This document shows, piece by piece, positions 34,817-43,119 of a DNA stretch of 44,579 bases. A model generated the notes under the pieces. The model was not told the origin of the DNA, did no database searches, and was given only the letters and a program-made list of their open reading frames with translations. A program made the position numbers and the translations under genes. How positions within the stretch are numbered: the stretch's first letter is position 1; each line of letters begins with the position of its first letter. This DNA is from an uncultured Ruminococcus sp. (GTDB lineage: Bacteria > Bacillota > Clostridia > Lachnospirales > Lachnospiraceae). The stretch covers positions 1 through 44,579 of the forward strand of contig CAMMBV010000030.1 of assembly GCA_946494335.1 (NCBI GenBank). Direction: 5' to 3'.

Positions 34817-35078
34817 TCATTTCCCTTTCCAAAGGACGCAGATGCAGCAAAATATCATCTGGTGGCTCCTGTGCCTTTAACTGGTTTAATAAACACTCTT
34901 TTAAATTGGCAGCGAAAATTCCCCGCGGCTCCATGCAGCGAAGCTGATTCAGACAATACTCAGCTTCCCTTAACTCCACCTGACAGATCCGTGACGCTTC
35001 CGCAATAGAACCTGTGAAATATCCGTTTCCATCCAGAGAATCAATCAGATAATTAATGCGGCTGTACAATCCAATCAA
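34791..35078 (-). pseudogene. Fragment of rpoN (sigma-54 core-binding domain)
   Basis: The frame reads INYLIDSLDGNGYF, then CLNQLRCMEPRGIFAANLKECLLNQL, the core-binding repeat of RpoN (compare LD.NGY and LDPPGIGA.DL.ECLL.QL). The N-terminal Gln-rich activator-interacting region and the C-terminal HTH/RpoN box are absent. The 3' end abuts the activator fragment in another frame near 34815, evidence of a deletion joining two genes. Confidence 0.8.
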
Positions 35079-35295
35079 TAATCAAAATAAATTTTTCTTC
35101 TGAAACTGTTGTTATCATATCATGGATGCCATTCTTTTTCAAATTGAATGAACCTACCATTTTCTGTCAATAGAGGCCACGTCCTGTTTCGGGCAGAAGA
35201 ACATAAGAAATATCAAAAACGTCTCTGTTTTTCAGTCTGATAAAGTCAAAAACTTTAATTTTTTATAAAATTTCCGACTTCTAATTCCAAAACTG

Positions 35296-35323
35296 TTTAC
35301 TTTTCCAAGCTTTTGAGTATAAT
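35296..35323 (+). promoter_or_regulatory. Promoter of the AAA/DUF4143 gene
   Basis: TTTACT, 16 bases and TATAAT lie ~27 bp before the start codon. The rest of 35079-35349 is AT-rich with no gene. Confidence 0.6.
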
Positions 35324-35349
35324 ATAGATAAAAAAACAGGAGGTACATC

Positions 35350-36579
35350 ATGACTGAACTTATAAACCGACCTGAGTATTTGAGCCAGCTTATTCAAAAT
35401 AAAGATGTGAATTTAGTCAAGATTGTAACCGGCATTCGCCGATGCGGAAAATCATCCCTGCTGGATCTGTTTCATCAATATCTGACTGACATCGGAGTAC
35501 CCGAAACCAACATCATTCATATGAATCTGGAATCGCTGCGTTATCGAAACCTCTCCAACTACCTTGCTTTCTATGACTACGTCAGTGCGCATATCCCAAA
35601 GACCGGTAAGACTTATTTGATATTCGATGAGCTTCAGGCAGTAGAACATTGGGAAAAAGCCATTGAATCTTTCCGGCTTGACTTTGATGTTGATATCTAT
35701 ATCACCGGCTCCAACGCCTACCTGCTCTCCACGGAATTTTCCACGCTGCTCTCCGGCAGGTATGTGGAAATCCGTATGCTGCCATTATCTTTCAAAGAAT
35801 TTTTAACTTTCTATGAATTTCTGCCAACTGCTACGATGGAAGAAAAATTTCAGAGATATCTGCAGTTCGGCGGCATGCCCATTTTGAGAGAATATCATTT
35901 CAACGAAGCACGAAGTATGCAAGCCCTGGAAGGCATCTATTCCACCGTCGTACTGCGTGATATTCTTCAGCGAAACAATCAAACTGATCAGAGCATGCTG
36001 CAAAAGATCATACTGTTCCTTTGTTCCAATATTGGAAGCATCACTTCTCCAAACAGTATCGGAAATGCTTTGTCTAATGAAGGCGATATTCAAAACGTCA
36101 AAGGAAAAAATGTTGCTGGCAAAACGGTAGATAAATATATCACCATGCTGCGCAGCGCATTTATTTTCTATTATATTGGAAGATATGATATAAAGGGTAA
36201 ACAATTACTGAAAACATTGGGAAAGAACTACATCATTGATATGGGCTTCCGCAATATGCTTCTCGGCTATCGTGACGCAGACCGCGGCCACATCCTCGAG
36301 AACATCGTATTCTTAGAGCTTATCCGACGTGACTACCGCGTTTACATCGGCAAAGTCGGTGAAACGGAGATTGATTTTGTTGCAGAAAAGCCAAATAATA
36401 AACTTTATATCCAAGTGACAGAAAGCATGCAGTCACCTGAGACCCGTGAACGAGAACTCAGGCCGCTGCGTATGATTCCTGATAACTACGAAAAAATCGT
36501 ATTGTCGATGGACAGAAACTTTATCAATTCTTACGATGGCATTAAGTCTTTGTACCTGATTGATTGGCTGCTTTCTTAG
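35350..36579 (+). CDS. AAA_14/DUF4143 ATPase of unknown function
   Basis: This 409-residue P-loop ATPase has Walker A GIRRCGKSS at 28-36 and Walker B YLIFDELQ near 95. The stretch ITGSNAYLLSTEFSTLLSGRYVEIRMLPLSFKEF is diagnostic of the AAA_14 family. The C-terminal DUF4143 part has a nuclease-like ILENIVFLELIRRDYRVYIG...EIDFVA segment (E-x-DFV, reminiscent of PD-(D/E)XK). Members are abundant and mobile in gut Firmicutes and Bacteroidetes, and their role is not established. It stands alone, with AGGAGGT before the ATG. Confidence 0.85.
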   Translation: MTELINRPEYLSQLIQNKDVNLVKIVTGIRRCGKSSLLDLFHQYLTDIGVPETNIIHMNLESLRYRNLSNYLAFYDYVSAHIPKTGKTYLIFDELQAVEHWEKAIESFRLDFDVDIYITGSNAYLLSTEFSTLLSGRYVEIRMLPLSFKEFLTFYEFLPTATMEEKFQRYLQFGGMPILREYHFNEARSMQALEGIYSTVVLRDILQRNNQTDQSMLQKIILFLCSNIGSITSPNSIGNALSNEGDIQNVKGKNVAGKTVDKYITMLRSAFIFYYIGRYDIKGKQLLKTLGKNYIIDMGFRNMLLGYRDADRGHILENIVFLELIRRDYRVYIGKVGETEIDFVAEKPNNKLYIQVTESMQSPETRERELRPLRMIPDNYEKIVLSMDRNFINSYDGIKSLYLIDWLLS

Positions 36580-36627
36580 CAAAATGATGATTCCACAGAA
36601 ACGGATTAACCTGAACCATTCTCAAGA

Positions 36628-38046
36628 TCAGTGAGAAATCCCCGCCTTTACCAGACACCTTACTTCCGCACCGCCATCCCTACGGTTCCCGAATTCCAGC
36701 CTGCCCCCCTGTTCTTCGAGAAACTTTCTGGCTATGGCCATCCCCAGCCCCTGGTGTCTCCGATCATGACGGCTGGCATCCCCGCTGTAGAACTCCTGGT
36801 CTGCGTGCTCCAGATCTTTGGCGGAAAATCCCGGACCATAGTCCCGGACAGCCGCCTCCAGATATTTTCCGTCGATTTTGTCCTGCAGGCTGAAACTCAG
36901 GGCAATTCCCTTGCTTTTATCTGTATACTCCGCTGCGTTGCTGAGTATATTTTTCCACGCCCGAAGAATACTCTCCGAACAGCAGCAAATCCCATCTGTC
37001 GGCTCCCCCTGCCCTATATCTTCTGACTCCGCCCCTTCTTCATAAAAGGACACTGGCATTTTTTCCGCTGTTCCCACTTGAACGGCGGCCTCCTGAAACA
37101 TTTTTATCAGCTGGGCGCAGGAAAATATTTTTTCTTCCTGCGCAGAGGGAATCCCATACAGCACCTCCTTCATACGGTCCAGATATTGCTGGATATCACT
37201 GACATTGGACAGGATATACTCTGTACACTCTCTATCCTCAGCGGACAGCTCTGATTCCGCCAGCAATTCCGCGTTTCCCTTTATGACCGTAAGGGGCGTC
37301 TTCACATCGTGCGCCAGCGAGGCGAGCTGTTCCTGTTTCTGCTGCTCCATATCCCACTGCGCAGACAGGGATTTCCGAAGGGCATCCTTCATATGAGACA
37401 GGGATCTCATGACAGCGTCAACCTCACGGATATCTGACGGCTCGGTCTGAAATTCCAGATCATTTTCCGCGATTTTATCTGTGATCGTCCGAAGTCCCTC
37501 CAGCTGCCGGTTTAATTTCTTGGCAAAATGTCTGGACAGCAGGAACGCATCAACCACAAACAGAATCCCTGCCAGAATCATGGACATGGGTTCCGGCGCC
37601 GGCAGTATTTTATTCAATTTATCCCAGGAATACCTCATGTACAGGTCATATTGAACGATACAGATATTCCCGTTATCCTGGCGGATAAACCGGTAATAAC
37701 TTTGTCTGCCTGCATAGATGCTCTCATTTTGGTACTGTCTCCATGCATCTTCCCTCTCTTCAGCGGTAAAATTCCCTGTTACCCATTCGCCGCTGCCGTC
37801 GTAGATCCCGTATGTGCAGGTTTTTGGAATCAATTTTTTGGGGTCATTCCCGGCTTTTTGTATTTCCTCTGTATGTTTCGTCAGCTGAGTCTCCGCGTAA
37901 TTTGCCGGAAGCACCAGCCCTGCATATGCGGCGCCGATCACCAGGAGTGTGCAGCTCATGACAATCAAAAATGTATTTACGCAGAACAGGACTGCAAATT
38001 TTAAAAACAGTCCTGTCAGTGTTTTTGGTTTTCTTTTTATTTCCAT
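36628..38046 (-). CDS. Sensor histidine kinase of the lantibiotic-immunity module
   Basis: This ~472-residue kinase has two transmembrane helices (about 14-45 and 155-170) around a ~110-residue extracytoplasmic sensor, then HAMP-like and HisKA regions. The phospho-acceptor is His246 in SLAHDVKTPLTVIKG. The N box NILSNAAEYT and the G box QGLGMAIARKFLEEQGG complete the ATPase. ATG 38046 is chosen over GTG 38064. It overlaps the response regulator. Its placement after a LanFEG-type exporter suggests it senses lantibiotics, as in CprK or NisK systems. Confidence 0.88.
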   Translation of the reverse strand: MEIKRKPKTLTGLFLKFAVLFCVNTFLIVMSCTLLVIGAAYAGLVLPANYAETQLTKHTEEIQKAGNDPKKLIPKTCTYGIYDGSGEWVTGNFTAEEREDAWRQYQNESIYAGRQSYYRFIRQDNGNICIVQYDLYMRYSWDKLNKILPAPEPMSMILAGILFVVDAFLLSRHFAKKLNRQLEGLRTITDKIAENDLEFQTEPSDIREVDAVMRSLSHMKDALRKSLSAQWDMEQQKQEQLASLAHDVKTPLTVIKGNAELLAESELSAEDRECTEYILSNVSDIQQYLDRMKEVLYGIPSAQEEKIFSCAQLIKMFQEAAVQVGTAEKMPVSFYEEGAESEDIGQGEPTDGICCCSESILRAWKNILSNAAEYTDKSKGIALSFSLQDKIDGKYLEAAVRDYGPGFSAKDLEHADQEFYSGDASRHDRRHQGLGMAIARKFLEEQGGRLEFGNRRDGGAEVRCLVKAGISH

Positions 38047-38696
38047 CGATACCCAATCCCCCACACCGTCTCAATGGGATTTATCCCGAATCTTTGAAAT
38101 TTTGCCCGGATATTTTTCACATGCTCGGTGATCGCCGAATCGCAGCTCTCCCCGTCATACCCGAAAATATGCTCCAGGATCCTCTCCTTGGAAAAGACCT
38201 GCCCGCGGTTCAGCGCAAGATATTCACAGATATCGTACTCCGCTTTTGTAAAGGCAATTTCTGTGTTCTGACAGTAGATTCTCCTCTCCTGCATGGAAAA
38301 ACGTACCTCTCCGATACACACGGTATGCTTTTTCTCCCGGTTCTCCCGCCGGATATGGGCAGACACCCGCGCCCGCAGTTCTCCGATCCCGAAAGGCTTG
38401 GCGATATAGTCATCTCCTCCTACCCCCAGCCCTTCCATCAGATCTTTTTCCGCCGTCTTCGCGGTGAGAAAAAGAATCGGACAGTCCACCAGATCCCGGA
38501 TTTCCCGGCAAAGGCTGAAACCGTCTGTTCCCGGCATCATCACATCCAGAAGAATCAACTGATACTTCCCCAGATTTTTCATATCCAGTTTCTCAGGGTC
38601 ATCCAGCGCCGTCACCGTATAGCCTTCTCTGGAGAGAGATTTCCGGATCACTTCCAATATTCCTGTATCATCATCAACCGCCAGTATTTCAATCAT
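38037..38696 (-). CDS. OmpR-family response regulator of the lantibiotic-immunity module
   Basis: This 219-residue regulator has an N-terminal receiver with an acidic pocket at Asp8-Asp10 and phospho-acceptor Asp51 (LILLDVMMPG). The C-terminal winged helix is of the Trans_reg_C type, with RIYCQNTEIAFTKAEYDICEYLALNRGQVFSKE. The ATG at 38696 has AAGGAAGG upstream. It overlaps both the permease gene before it and the kinase after it. Direct repeats at 40951-40969 are its likely target. Confidence 0.9.
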   Translation of the reverse strand: MIEILAVDDDTGILEVIRKSLSREGYTVTALDDPEKLDMKNLGKYQLILLDVMMPGTDGFSLCREIRDLVDCPILFLTAKTAEKDLMEGLGVGGDDYIAKPFGIGELRARVSAHIRRENREKKHTVCIGEVRFSMQERRIYCQNTEIAFTKAEYDICEYLALNRGQVFSKERILEHIFGYDGESCDSAITEHVKNIRAKFQRFGINPIETVWGIGYRWK

Positions 38697-39444
38697 TGCA
38701 CTGCCTTCCTTCATAATAATAAAACCATATCCCGATTATGGCACAAATAAGCACCAGGAGCAACAGACAGATTCCTGTCGTCTCCATGATCCCTTCTGTA
38801 TATACCAAGCTGCCCTTTTGGCCAATCCCGCTCAGCGTAAGCATGGCTCCTCTCGCACTCCAGGTACAGGGAAAAAACTGCCATTTTCCATCTCCCAGGC
38901 CGGTGAGGAACAGCGCCGACAATAAAAACTGCGCCACTCCCACACATTCCGATACGGTTTTCGAAAATTTCAAGTTTAAAAACAGGTGTTCCAGGTACAG
39001 GGGAACACTCCCCAGGAAAAGTACTGCCGCCAGCTTCAGATACTGCATTTGCGAAAAAACATATTCTCCTGCAATCATCCCTAATCCCGTACCAAAAAGC
39101 AGCACCGCAGCGACGATCGCCAGAAATCCCAGCCCGGCCAAAACGGTAATCTTTGCCAGTAAGCTTTTCCATCTGCATGTATACCCCCCAGGAAAAACCT
39201 GAAAATGGGTTTCTTCTTCCAGACAGATATTACCAGCACAGACGATACTGATCATGAAAGGAAGGGCCACGCCGATCACTTCCGCATAAGCAGATAGCGG
39301 ACCGATGCCGTACCGCCCGGTAAGCCGGCAGTACAGCAAAAAAACGGCGGCTCCCAGCACAGGAATGCATATATGCAGAGGATAAAGAAAAGTATGCCTC
39401 ATTTTTAGTATTTCCGCCCTTATTCCTCCCAGAAATTCCCTCAT
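38689..39444 (-). CDS. Lantibiotic-immunity ABC permease, MutG/LanG type
   Basis: This 251-residue membrane protein has about six helices. It begins MREFLGGIRAEILKMRHTFLYPLHICIPVLG, the usual opening of MutG/EpiG-like permeases. Its start codon overlaps the stop of the partner permease (TGATG). With LanE and LanF it should form an exporter that removes lantibiotics from the membrane. Confidence 0.82.
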   Translation of the reverse strand: MREFLGGIRAEILKMRHTFLYPLHICIPVLGAAVFLLYCRLTGRYGIGPLSAYAEVIGVALPFMISIVCAGNICLEEETHFQVFPGGYTCRWKSLLAKITVLAGLGFLAIVAAVLLFGTGLGMIAGEYVFSQMQYLKLAAVLFLGSVPLYLEHLFLNLKFSKTVSECVGVAQFLLSALFLTGLGDGKWQFFPCTWSARGAMLTLSGIGQKGSLVYTEGIMETTGICLLLLVLICAIIGIWFYYYEGRQCND

Positions 39445-40211
39445 CAGGAGACCACCTTCCTCTCAAACCACCTTCTGCTCCAGGCCCAGAGTATTCCAAA
39501 CCAGATCAGTGAGCCCAGAATACCGATCGGAAGCACCCAAGGCGCTGCTAACTGCGTCGAATAACCCATCTGTCCCGGCTGCAGCAAAAGACCATTGGGC
39601 ATCACTCCCAGAACCGGACACATCAGTCTCGCCGTGATCGCTCCGGGAAATAACGGGAACCACGGTTTCAGGGATATAATCGCCGCCATAATCGTATAGA
39701 ATCCCATATGAATCACCAGCGTGAGGAAGGTACCTACTTTCTGTACCAAAAACAGACAAAACGGGATCTCCCACAAGGCGGTCAGCCACATAAGAATTCC
39801 TGCGAGAATCTGCACTGTCACCGCGGGCGACGCGAGAAACTCCATATGCAGACCTGTCTCGATTCCTTTTCCCACGAGAATTGTCAAAATCACAATAAAA
39901 AGCGTGGAAATCCCTGACATTACCGCTCCCAGCAAAATCTTAGCATCCCAGATTTTCCCCATACTGCACGGCAGAGAACAGATCGTATAGTTCTTCTTGT
40001 TCTTGTCCCGTCTTCCCAGCATACCGCACAGGATTCCGACATATCCGGGATACAGACCAATATACCACCAATTGTAGCTGTCCACCAAAAAGTAATGGTG
40101 CGTCAGCCAAGCAGACAAAAGGACGCAGACCAGCGGCATGAGGAAGGTAATGACCGACATTGTGGTATGACGGTATTTGATTCTTTCCGCCTGAAAATAA
40201 TTTCCCATCAT
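39444..40211 (-). CDS. Lantibiotic-immunity ABC permease, MutE/LanE type
   Basis: This 255-residue membrane protein has about six helices. It opens with FQAERIKYRHTTMSVI, then WWYIGLYPGYVGILCG and KKNYTICSLPCSMGKIWDAKI, all characteristic of MutE/EpiE permeases. It overlaps the ATPase gene by an ATGA and the MutG-type gene by one base. Confidence 0.85.
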   Translation of the reverse strand: MMGNYFQAERIKYRHTTMSVITFLMPLVCVLLSAWLTHHYFLVDSYNWWYIGLYPGYVGILCGMLGRRDKNKKNYTICSLPCSMGKIWDAKILLGAVMSGISTLFIVILTILVGKGIETGLHMEFLASPAVTVQILAGILMWLTALWEIPFCLFLVQKVGTFLTLVIHMGFYTIMAAIISLKPWFPLFPGAITARLMCPVLGVMPNGLLLQPGQMGYSTQLAAPWVLPIGILGSLIWFGILWAWSRRWFERKVVS

Positions 40212-40909
40212 TCAGCCCCTCCCTTCGCCGCGACTTCCATGAACAGTTTCTCCAGATCTTCCTGTTCACCAATCTTCCCTTCATATCCCAGACGGCCCCC
40301 GGCAATAATACCGATATAATCAGCTGTCTGCTGAATTTCGCTGAGAATGTGGCTGGACAGAATTACGGTGATTCCCCTTTTTGGGAAACTGCGGATCATC
40401 CCCCGCAGTTCCTGGATCCCCAGAGGATCCAGGCCGTTGATGGGTTCATCCAGCACCAGCAGCCTCGGATGATTCAAGAGGGCCAGGGCTATCCCCAGAC
40501 GCTGCTTCATTCCCAGAGAAAAGGCGCCTGCTTTTTTCTTTCCCGTATCCGCAATACCCGTCGTCTCAAGGGCTTCTTGAATCCTTTCATCTTCTACTCC
40601 CAAAAGCAAGGCGCGCACCTTCATATTCTCCCACGCAGTGAGATTTTCATAGAGAGGCGGAGTCTCAATCAACGCGCCGATTTCCTTCAGATCTTGTCTG
40701 GTCCACTTATGCCCCCGGTAAAAAACGGCGCCTTCTGTGGGCCTGGAAAGCCCGGTAAGCATTTTCAGCAGCGTAGACTTTCCCGCTCCATTGGGGCCTA
40801 AAAGCCCATAAACATGATTCTCCGGTATATTCATGGTAATGCCTTTGAGCACTTCCTGACTGCGGAATTTCTTTCTCAGATTTCTTATTGTAACGATATT
40901 TGATTCCAT
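40208..40909 (-). CDS. Lantibiotic-immunity ABC transporter ATP-binding protein, LanF type
   Basis: This 233-residue ATPase has Walker A GPNGAGKST at 38-46, the signature FSLGMKQRL near 130 and Walker B LLVLDEP near 152. The E-loop region ALIETPPLYENLTAWENM is typical of the gallidermin/mutacin protection family. It is the first gene of a five-gene transcript (F, E, G, regulator, kinase), the order of cprABC-RK-like resistance operons of C. difficile. No lantibiotic precursor, LanB/C/M or export protease is near, so this is resistance without production. AAGGAGG precedes the ATG. Confidence 0.9.
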   Translation of the reverse strand: MESNIVTIRNLRKKFRSQEVLKGITMNIPENHVYGLLGPNGAGKSTLLKMLTGLSRPTEGAVFYRGHKWTRQDLKEIGALIETPPLYENLTAWENMKVRALLLGVEDERIQEALETTGIADTGKKKAGAFSLGMKQRLGIALALLNHPRLLVLDEPINGLDPLGIQELRGMIRSFPKRGITVILSSHILSEIQQTADYIGIIAGGRLGYEGKIGEQEDLEKLFMEVAAKGGAE

Positions 40910-40933
40910 ATTTTCAGCCTCCTTACAAAATAC

Positions 40934-40970
40934 AGTATAAAAAGAAATTCTAAGGAAATTATAAGGAAAA
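40934..40970 (-). promoter_or_regulatory. Promoter of the LanFEG operon with response-regulator box
   Basis: On the minus strand TTTCCTTA occurs twice at an exact 11-base period (complements of 40951-40958 and 40962-40969). It is followed by the -10 TATACT (40934-40939), and no good -35 is present. An 11-bp direct repeat replacing the -35 is the usual layout for OmpR-type activators. Confidence 0.72.
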
Positions 40971-41183
40971 TACAGAACCTACCCCCGATTTTGCGCAAGA
41001 ATGCTCTAAAAATAAAAAGATGTTCCGCCGCTTTATCGCTGATACGAAGCAACACTTTATCCAGAAGCGGGACAATTCCATCCGGCGCGGACTTGTCGGC
41101 CAGCAAGTTTTATATGGTTCTGCGTTGCTTATTTCGATACGGTCAGAAAAATGATATACTCAAAAAAAATTTGAAAATACCTA

Positions 41184-41214
41184 TTGACCCTCACGGTGCG
41201 TAATAGATTAAAGT
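41184..41214 (+). promoter_or_regulatory. MerR-type promoter with 19-bp spacer
   Basis: TTGACC (41184-41189), 19 bases and TAAAGT (41209-41214). The long spacer contains an imperfect dyad (CCTCACGG..CGTAATAG), as in promoters twisted into shape by MerR proteins. It drives the MerR gene itself. The remainder of 40971-41183 holds no gene. Confidence 0.72.
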
Positions 41215-41242
41215 GAGTATATCAGGAGCAGGAGGTACAGTG

Positions 41243-42091
41243 ATGAGAACAGTAAAGGAAATATCAAATTTAACAGGTATCAGCGTGCGCACGCTTCACT
41301 ACTATGATGAAATCGGATTATTAAAACCGACAGAAAAGAGTGAAGCGGGATACCGGCTTTATGACGATAAAGCACTGGAAACATTACAGCAGATTTTGTT
41401 TTTCCGTGAGTTTGATATCCCCTTAAAAGAAATCAAAACTGTTATGGATAATCCGGCACTTGAAAAAAATCAGATTTTGCTAATGCAGCGCAAAATGTTG
41501 GTTGCAAAGAAGGAACGTATGGAACGACTGATTTCCAGTATTGATGATATTTTGAAAGGAGAGAATAAAATGGATTTTGCGATTTTCAACAACACAGAAA
41601 TTGAAGAAATGTTTCAAACTATGTTTGACAACATGCCCACTAACATGAGAGAACTTGCTGTTAAAGAATTTGGAAGTGTTGAAGAATGGAAAAAACATTA
41701 TATGGAGGCAGTTTCCTCAGAAAAAATGCAGAAAGGCTATGCAAAGGTTGTTGAGTGGTATGGCGGGAAAGACAACTTTTTGTCTGTCGCTAATAATCCT
41801 GTTAGCAAAGAAGTTGCGAAAAGCTACAATAAACGGATTGAAGCGATTTTGCAAAAGTTGATTTCCAAGAAAGAATGTGACGTAAATAGTTTTGAAGTTA
41901 AAGAAGTGGTTGGAGAATATGGATTTGTCATGAAACAGTTATCGCAGATAAAAAGTGAAGATGGGCTGATGCTGGCGCTGGCGCAATATTACCGCAATGA
42001 AAAAATTAAGCCGATGATAGATGAACGATATGGCGAAGGTGCTTCCGAGTTTCTTGCACAGGCAATAGAAGCTTTCTATAAACACCAGTGA
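41243..42091 (+). CDS. MerR family regulator with TipAS ligand domain
   Basis: This 282-residue protein has an N-terminal MerR winged helix (VKEISNLTGISVRTLHYYDEIGLLKP, then GYRLYDDKAL) at 1-70 and a dimerising coiled coil to about 105. A ~160-residue helical domain with EWKKHYMEAVSSEKMQKG and ALAQYYRNEKIKPMIDERYGEGASEF matches TipAS. TipAL-type proteins sense thiopeptide and other drugs and activate their own gene. ATG 41243 has AGGAGGT upstream; the reading from 41213 overlaps the -10 box. No exporter is adjacent on this strand. Confidence 0.88.
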   Translation: MRTVKEISNLTGISVRTLHYYDEIGLLKPTEKSEAGYRLYDDKALETLQQILFFREFDIPLKEIKTVMDNPALEKNQILLMQRKMLVAKKERMERLISSIDDILKGENKMDFAIFNNTEIEEMFQTMFDNMPTNMRELAVKEFGSVEEWKKHYMEAVSSEKMQKGYAKVVEWYGGKDNFLSVANNPVSKEVAKSYNKRIEAILQKLISKKECDVNSFEVKEVVGEYGFVMKQLSQIKSEDGLMLALAQYYRNEKIKPMIDERYGEGASEFLAQAIEAFYKHQ

Positions 42092-42139
42092 TCTGAAATT
42101 TAACCGGAAATCACATCCGCATATACTAAAATGAAATCA

Positions 42140-42168
42140 TTGCTATTTTTAAAAAAATCGGCTATACT
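42140..42168 (+). promoter_or_regulatory. Promoter of the GNAT toxin-antitoxin locus
   Basis: TTGCTA, 17 bases and TATACT lie ~35 bp upstream of the antitoxin. The -35 is the same as at the relB locus. Confidence 0.65.
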
Positions 42169-42201
42169 GATTATGAAGAAATTTGAAAGGAGTAGATGCA
42201 C

Positions 42202-42381
42202 ATGGCAACACAGAGTATCAAAAAGAATATCGTAATCCATGACAAAAACTCCGCCACCGTTTTTGTGGAAGCACTGGAAAAGGCCGCAGCTATTGCGACA
42301 AAGCCAACCTCCCGTGATTACAGCGTAAAGGAATTAAAAGGCGCAAAAAATATTAAGGATTTTTTCGGAAATAAACTGTAA
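42202..42381 (+). CDS. Small antitoxin-like protein paired with a GNAT-type toxin
   Basis: This 59-residue protein begins MATQSIKKNIVIHDKNSATVFVEALEKA and ends IKDFFGNKL. I recognise it as the short protein that commonly precedes the GNAT gene seen here in Firmicutes, where the pair behaves as a toxin-antitoxin-like module. No DNA-binding motif is obvious. Its stop overlaps the next start (TAATG). AAGGAG precedes the ATG. Confidence 0.65.
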   Translation: MATQSIKKNIVIHDKNSATVFVEALEKAAAIATKPTSRDYSVKELKGAKNIKDFFGNKL

Positions 42382-42932
42382 TGGATTATATAGAGCTGAA
42401 CCTTTTAGAAATGCTCGACACTTACGGAGAGGATAAGCTGCAGGCTGTCCTCTCCCGTTTCATGTGTCCTCAAAATACTGACGTAGAAAATTTCATTCAG
42501 TCAAAGGCTGTCACTTTTGCCCGCTAGAGACTCGCCATGACGTATCTGGTCTATTTCGCTGGAGAAAATCCGGAATTGGTCGGCTATTTCACTTTGGCGA
42601 ACAAATTTATTTCCATTGCCGGAAACGCTTTAAGCAAAACTTTACAGAAACGTATTTCAAAATTTTCCCAATATGACGAAGAACTTGACCGTTTCCTGGT
42701 GTCCATGCCTTTGATTGCACAACTGGGAAGAAATTTTAATCCTTCTCTGTCAGCTTCAATCCCCGGACAGGAATTACTGGCTATTGCCTGTCACAAAGTT
42801 CAGGAAGCATAGTTTATCATCGGAGGGAAAGCCGTTTACATAGAATGTGCAAGCAGCGGCTCGGAATTTCTGGAAATTCTTTATTTCCTTCAAATTCTGC
42901 GGTCGATGACGAAGCGCTCCAATATTTTTTAG
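42381..42932 (+). pseudogene. GNAT-type acetyltransferase toxin gene interrupted by amber codons
   Basis: The frame reads MDYIELNLLEMLDTYGEDKL, then SRFMCPQNTDVENFIQSKAV, then a TAG (42525-42527). It continues with LVGYFTLANKFISI, ALSKTLQKRISKF and SMPLIAQLGRNF to a second TAG (42810-42812), and then IIGGKAVYIECASS. Family members have Gln near both stops, so CAG-to-TAG changes explain them. The last ~40 residues are lost, and the frame ends at a third TAG (42930-42932) inside a sequence of different origin. It is almost certainly inactive. Confidence 0.82.
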
Positions 42933-43042
42933 GAAAACTTCAGTCCTGCAACAAACAGAATCAAAAAATGATTATCAATTCTCTAAATTTTTTAGTTGAA
43001 CAGTTGTTAGAAATTCAAAATAGCGAAACTACTGATTTATAA
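42845..43042 (+). pseudogene. Probable C-terminal fragment of an XRE-type regulator
   Basis: From ~42890 a different frame reads AVDDEALQYFLGKLQSCNKQ and on to FLVEQLLEIQNSETTDL. This resembles the short helical tail that follows the HTH in many clostridial XRE regulators. No HTH remains. The upstream part of this open frame is GNAT sequence out of frame, so the true fragment starts at the deletion junction. Confidence 0.45.
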
Positions 43043-43079
43043 AATAAAGGCAGAAAATACCCTATCTGCCTTTATTTTA
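43041..43079. terminator. Bidirectional terminator between the GNAT remnant and the AraC gene
   Basis: AAAATAAAGGCAGA (43041-43054) pairs with TCTGCCTTTATTTT (43066-43079), with T-rich sequence on both sides. Confidence 0.75.
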
Positions 43080-43119
43080 GTTATACCCTCACACATTAAC
43101 TTGACAACTAAATTCAAAC

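Noticed and set aside
40910-41242. A lantibiotic precursor peptide near the LanFEG operon
   Set aside because: No small open frame with a ribosome site and a Ser/Thr/Cys-rich core was found on either strand.
42381-42932. Genome-wide recoding of TAG to Gln
   Set aside because: TAG ends trpB here exactly at the family C-terminus, so TAG works as a normal stop. The GNAT gene is better explained by mutation.
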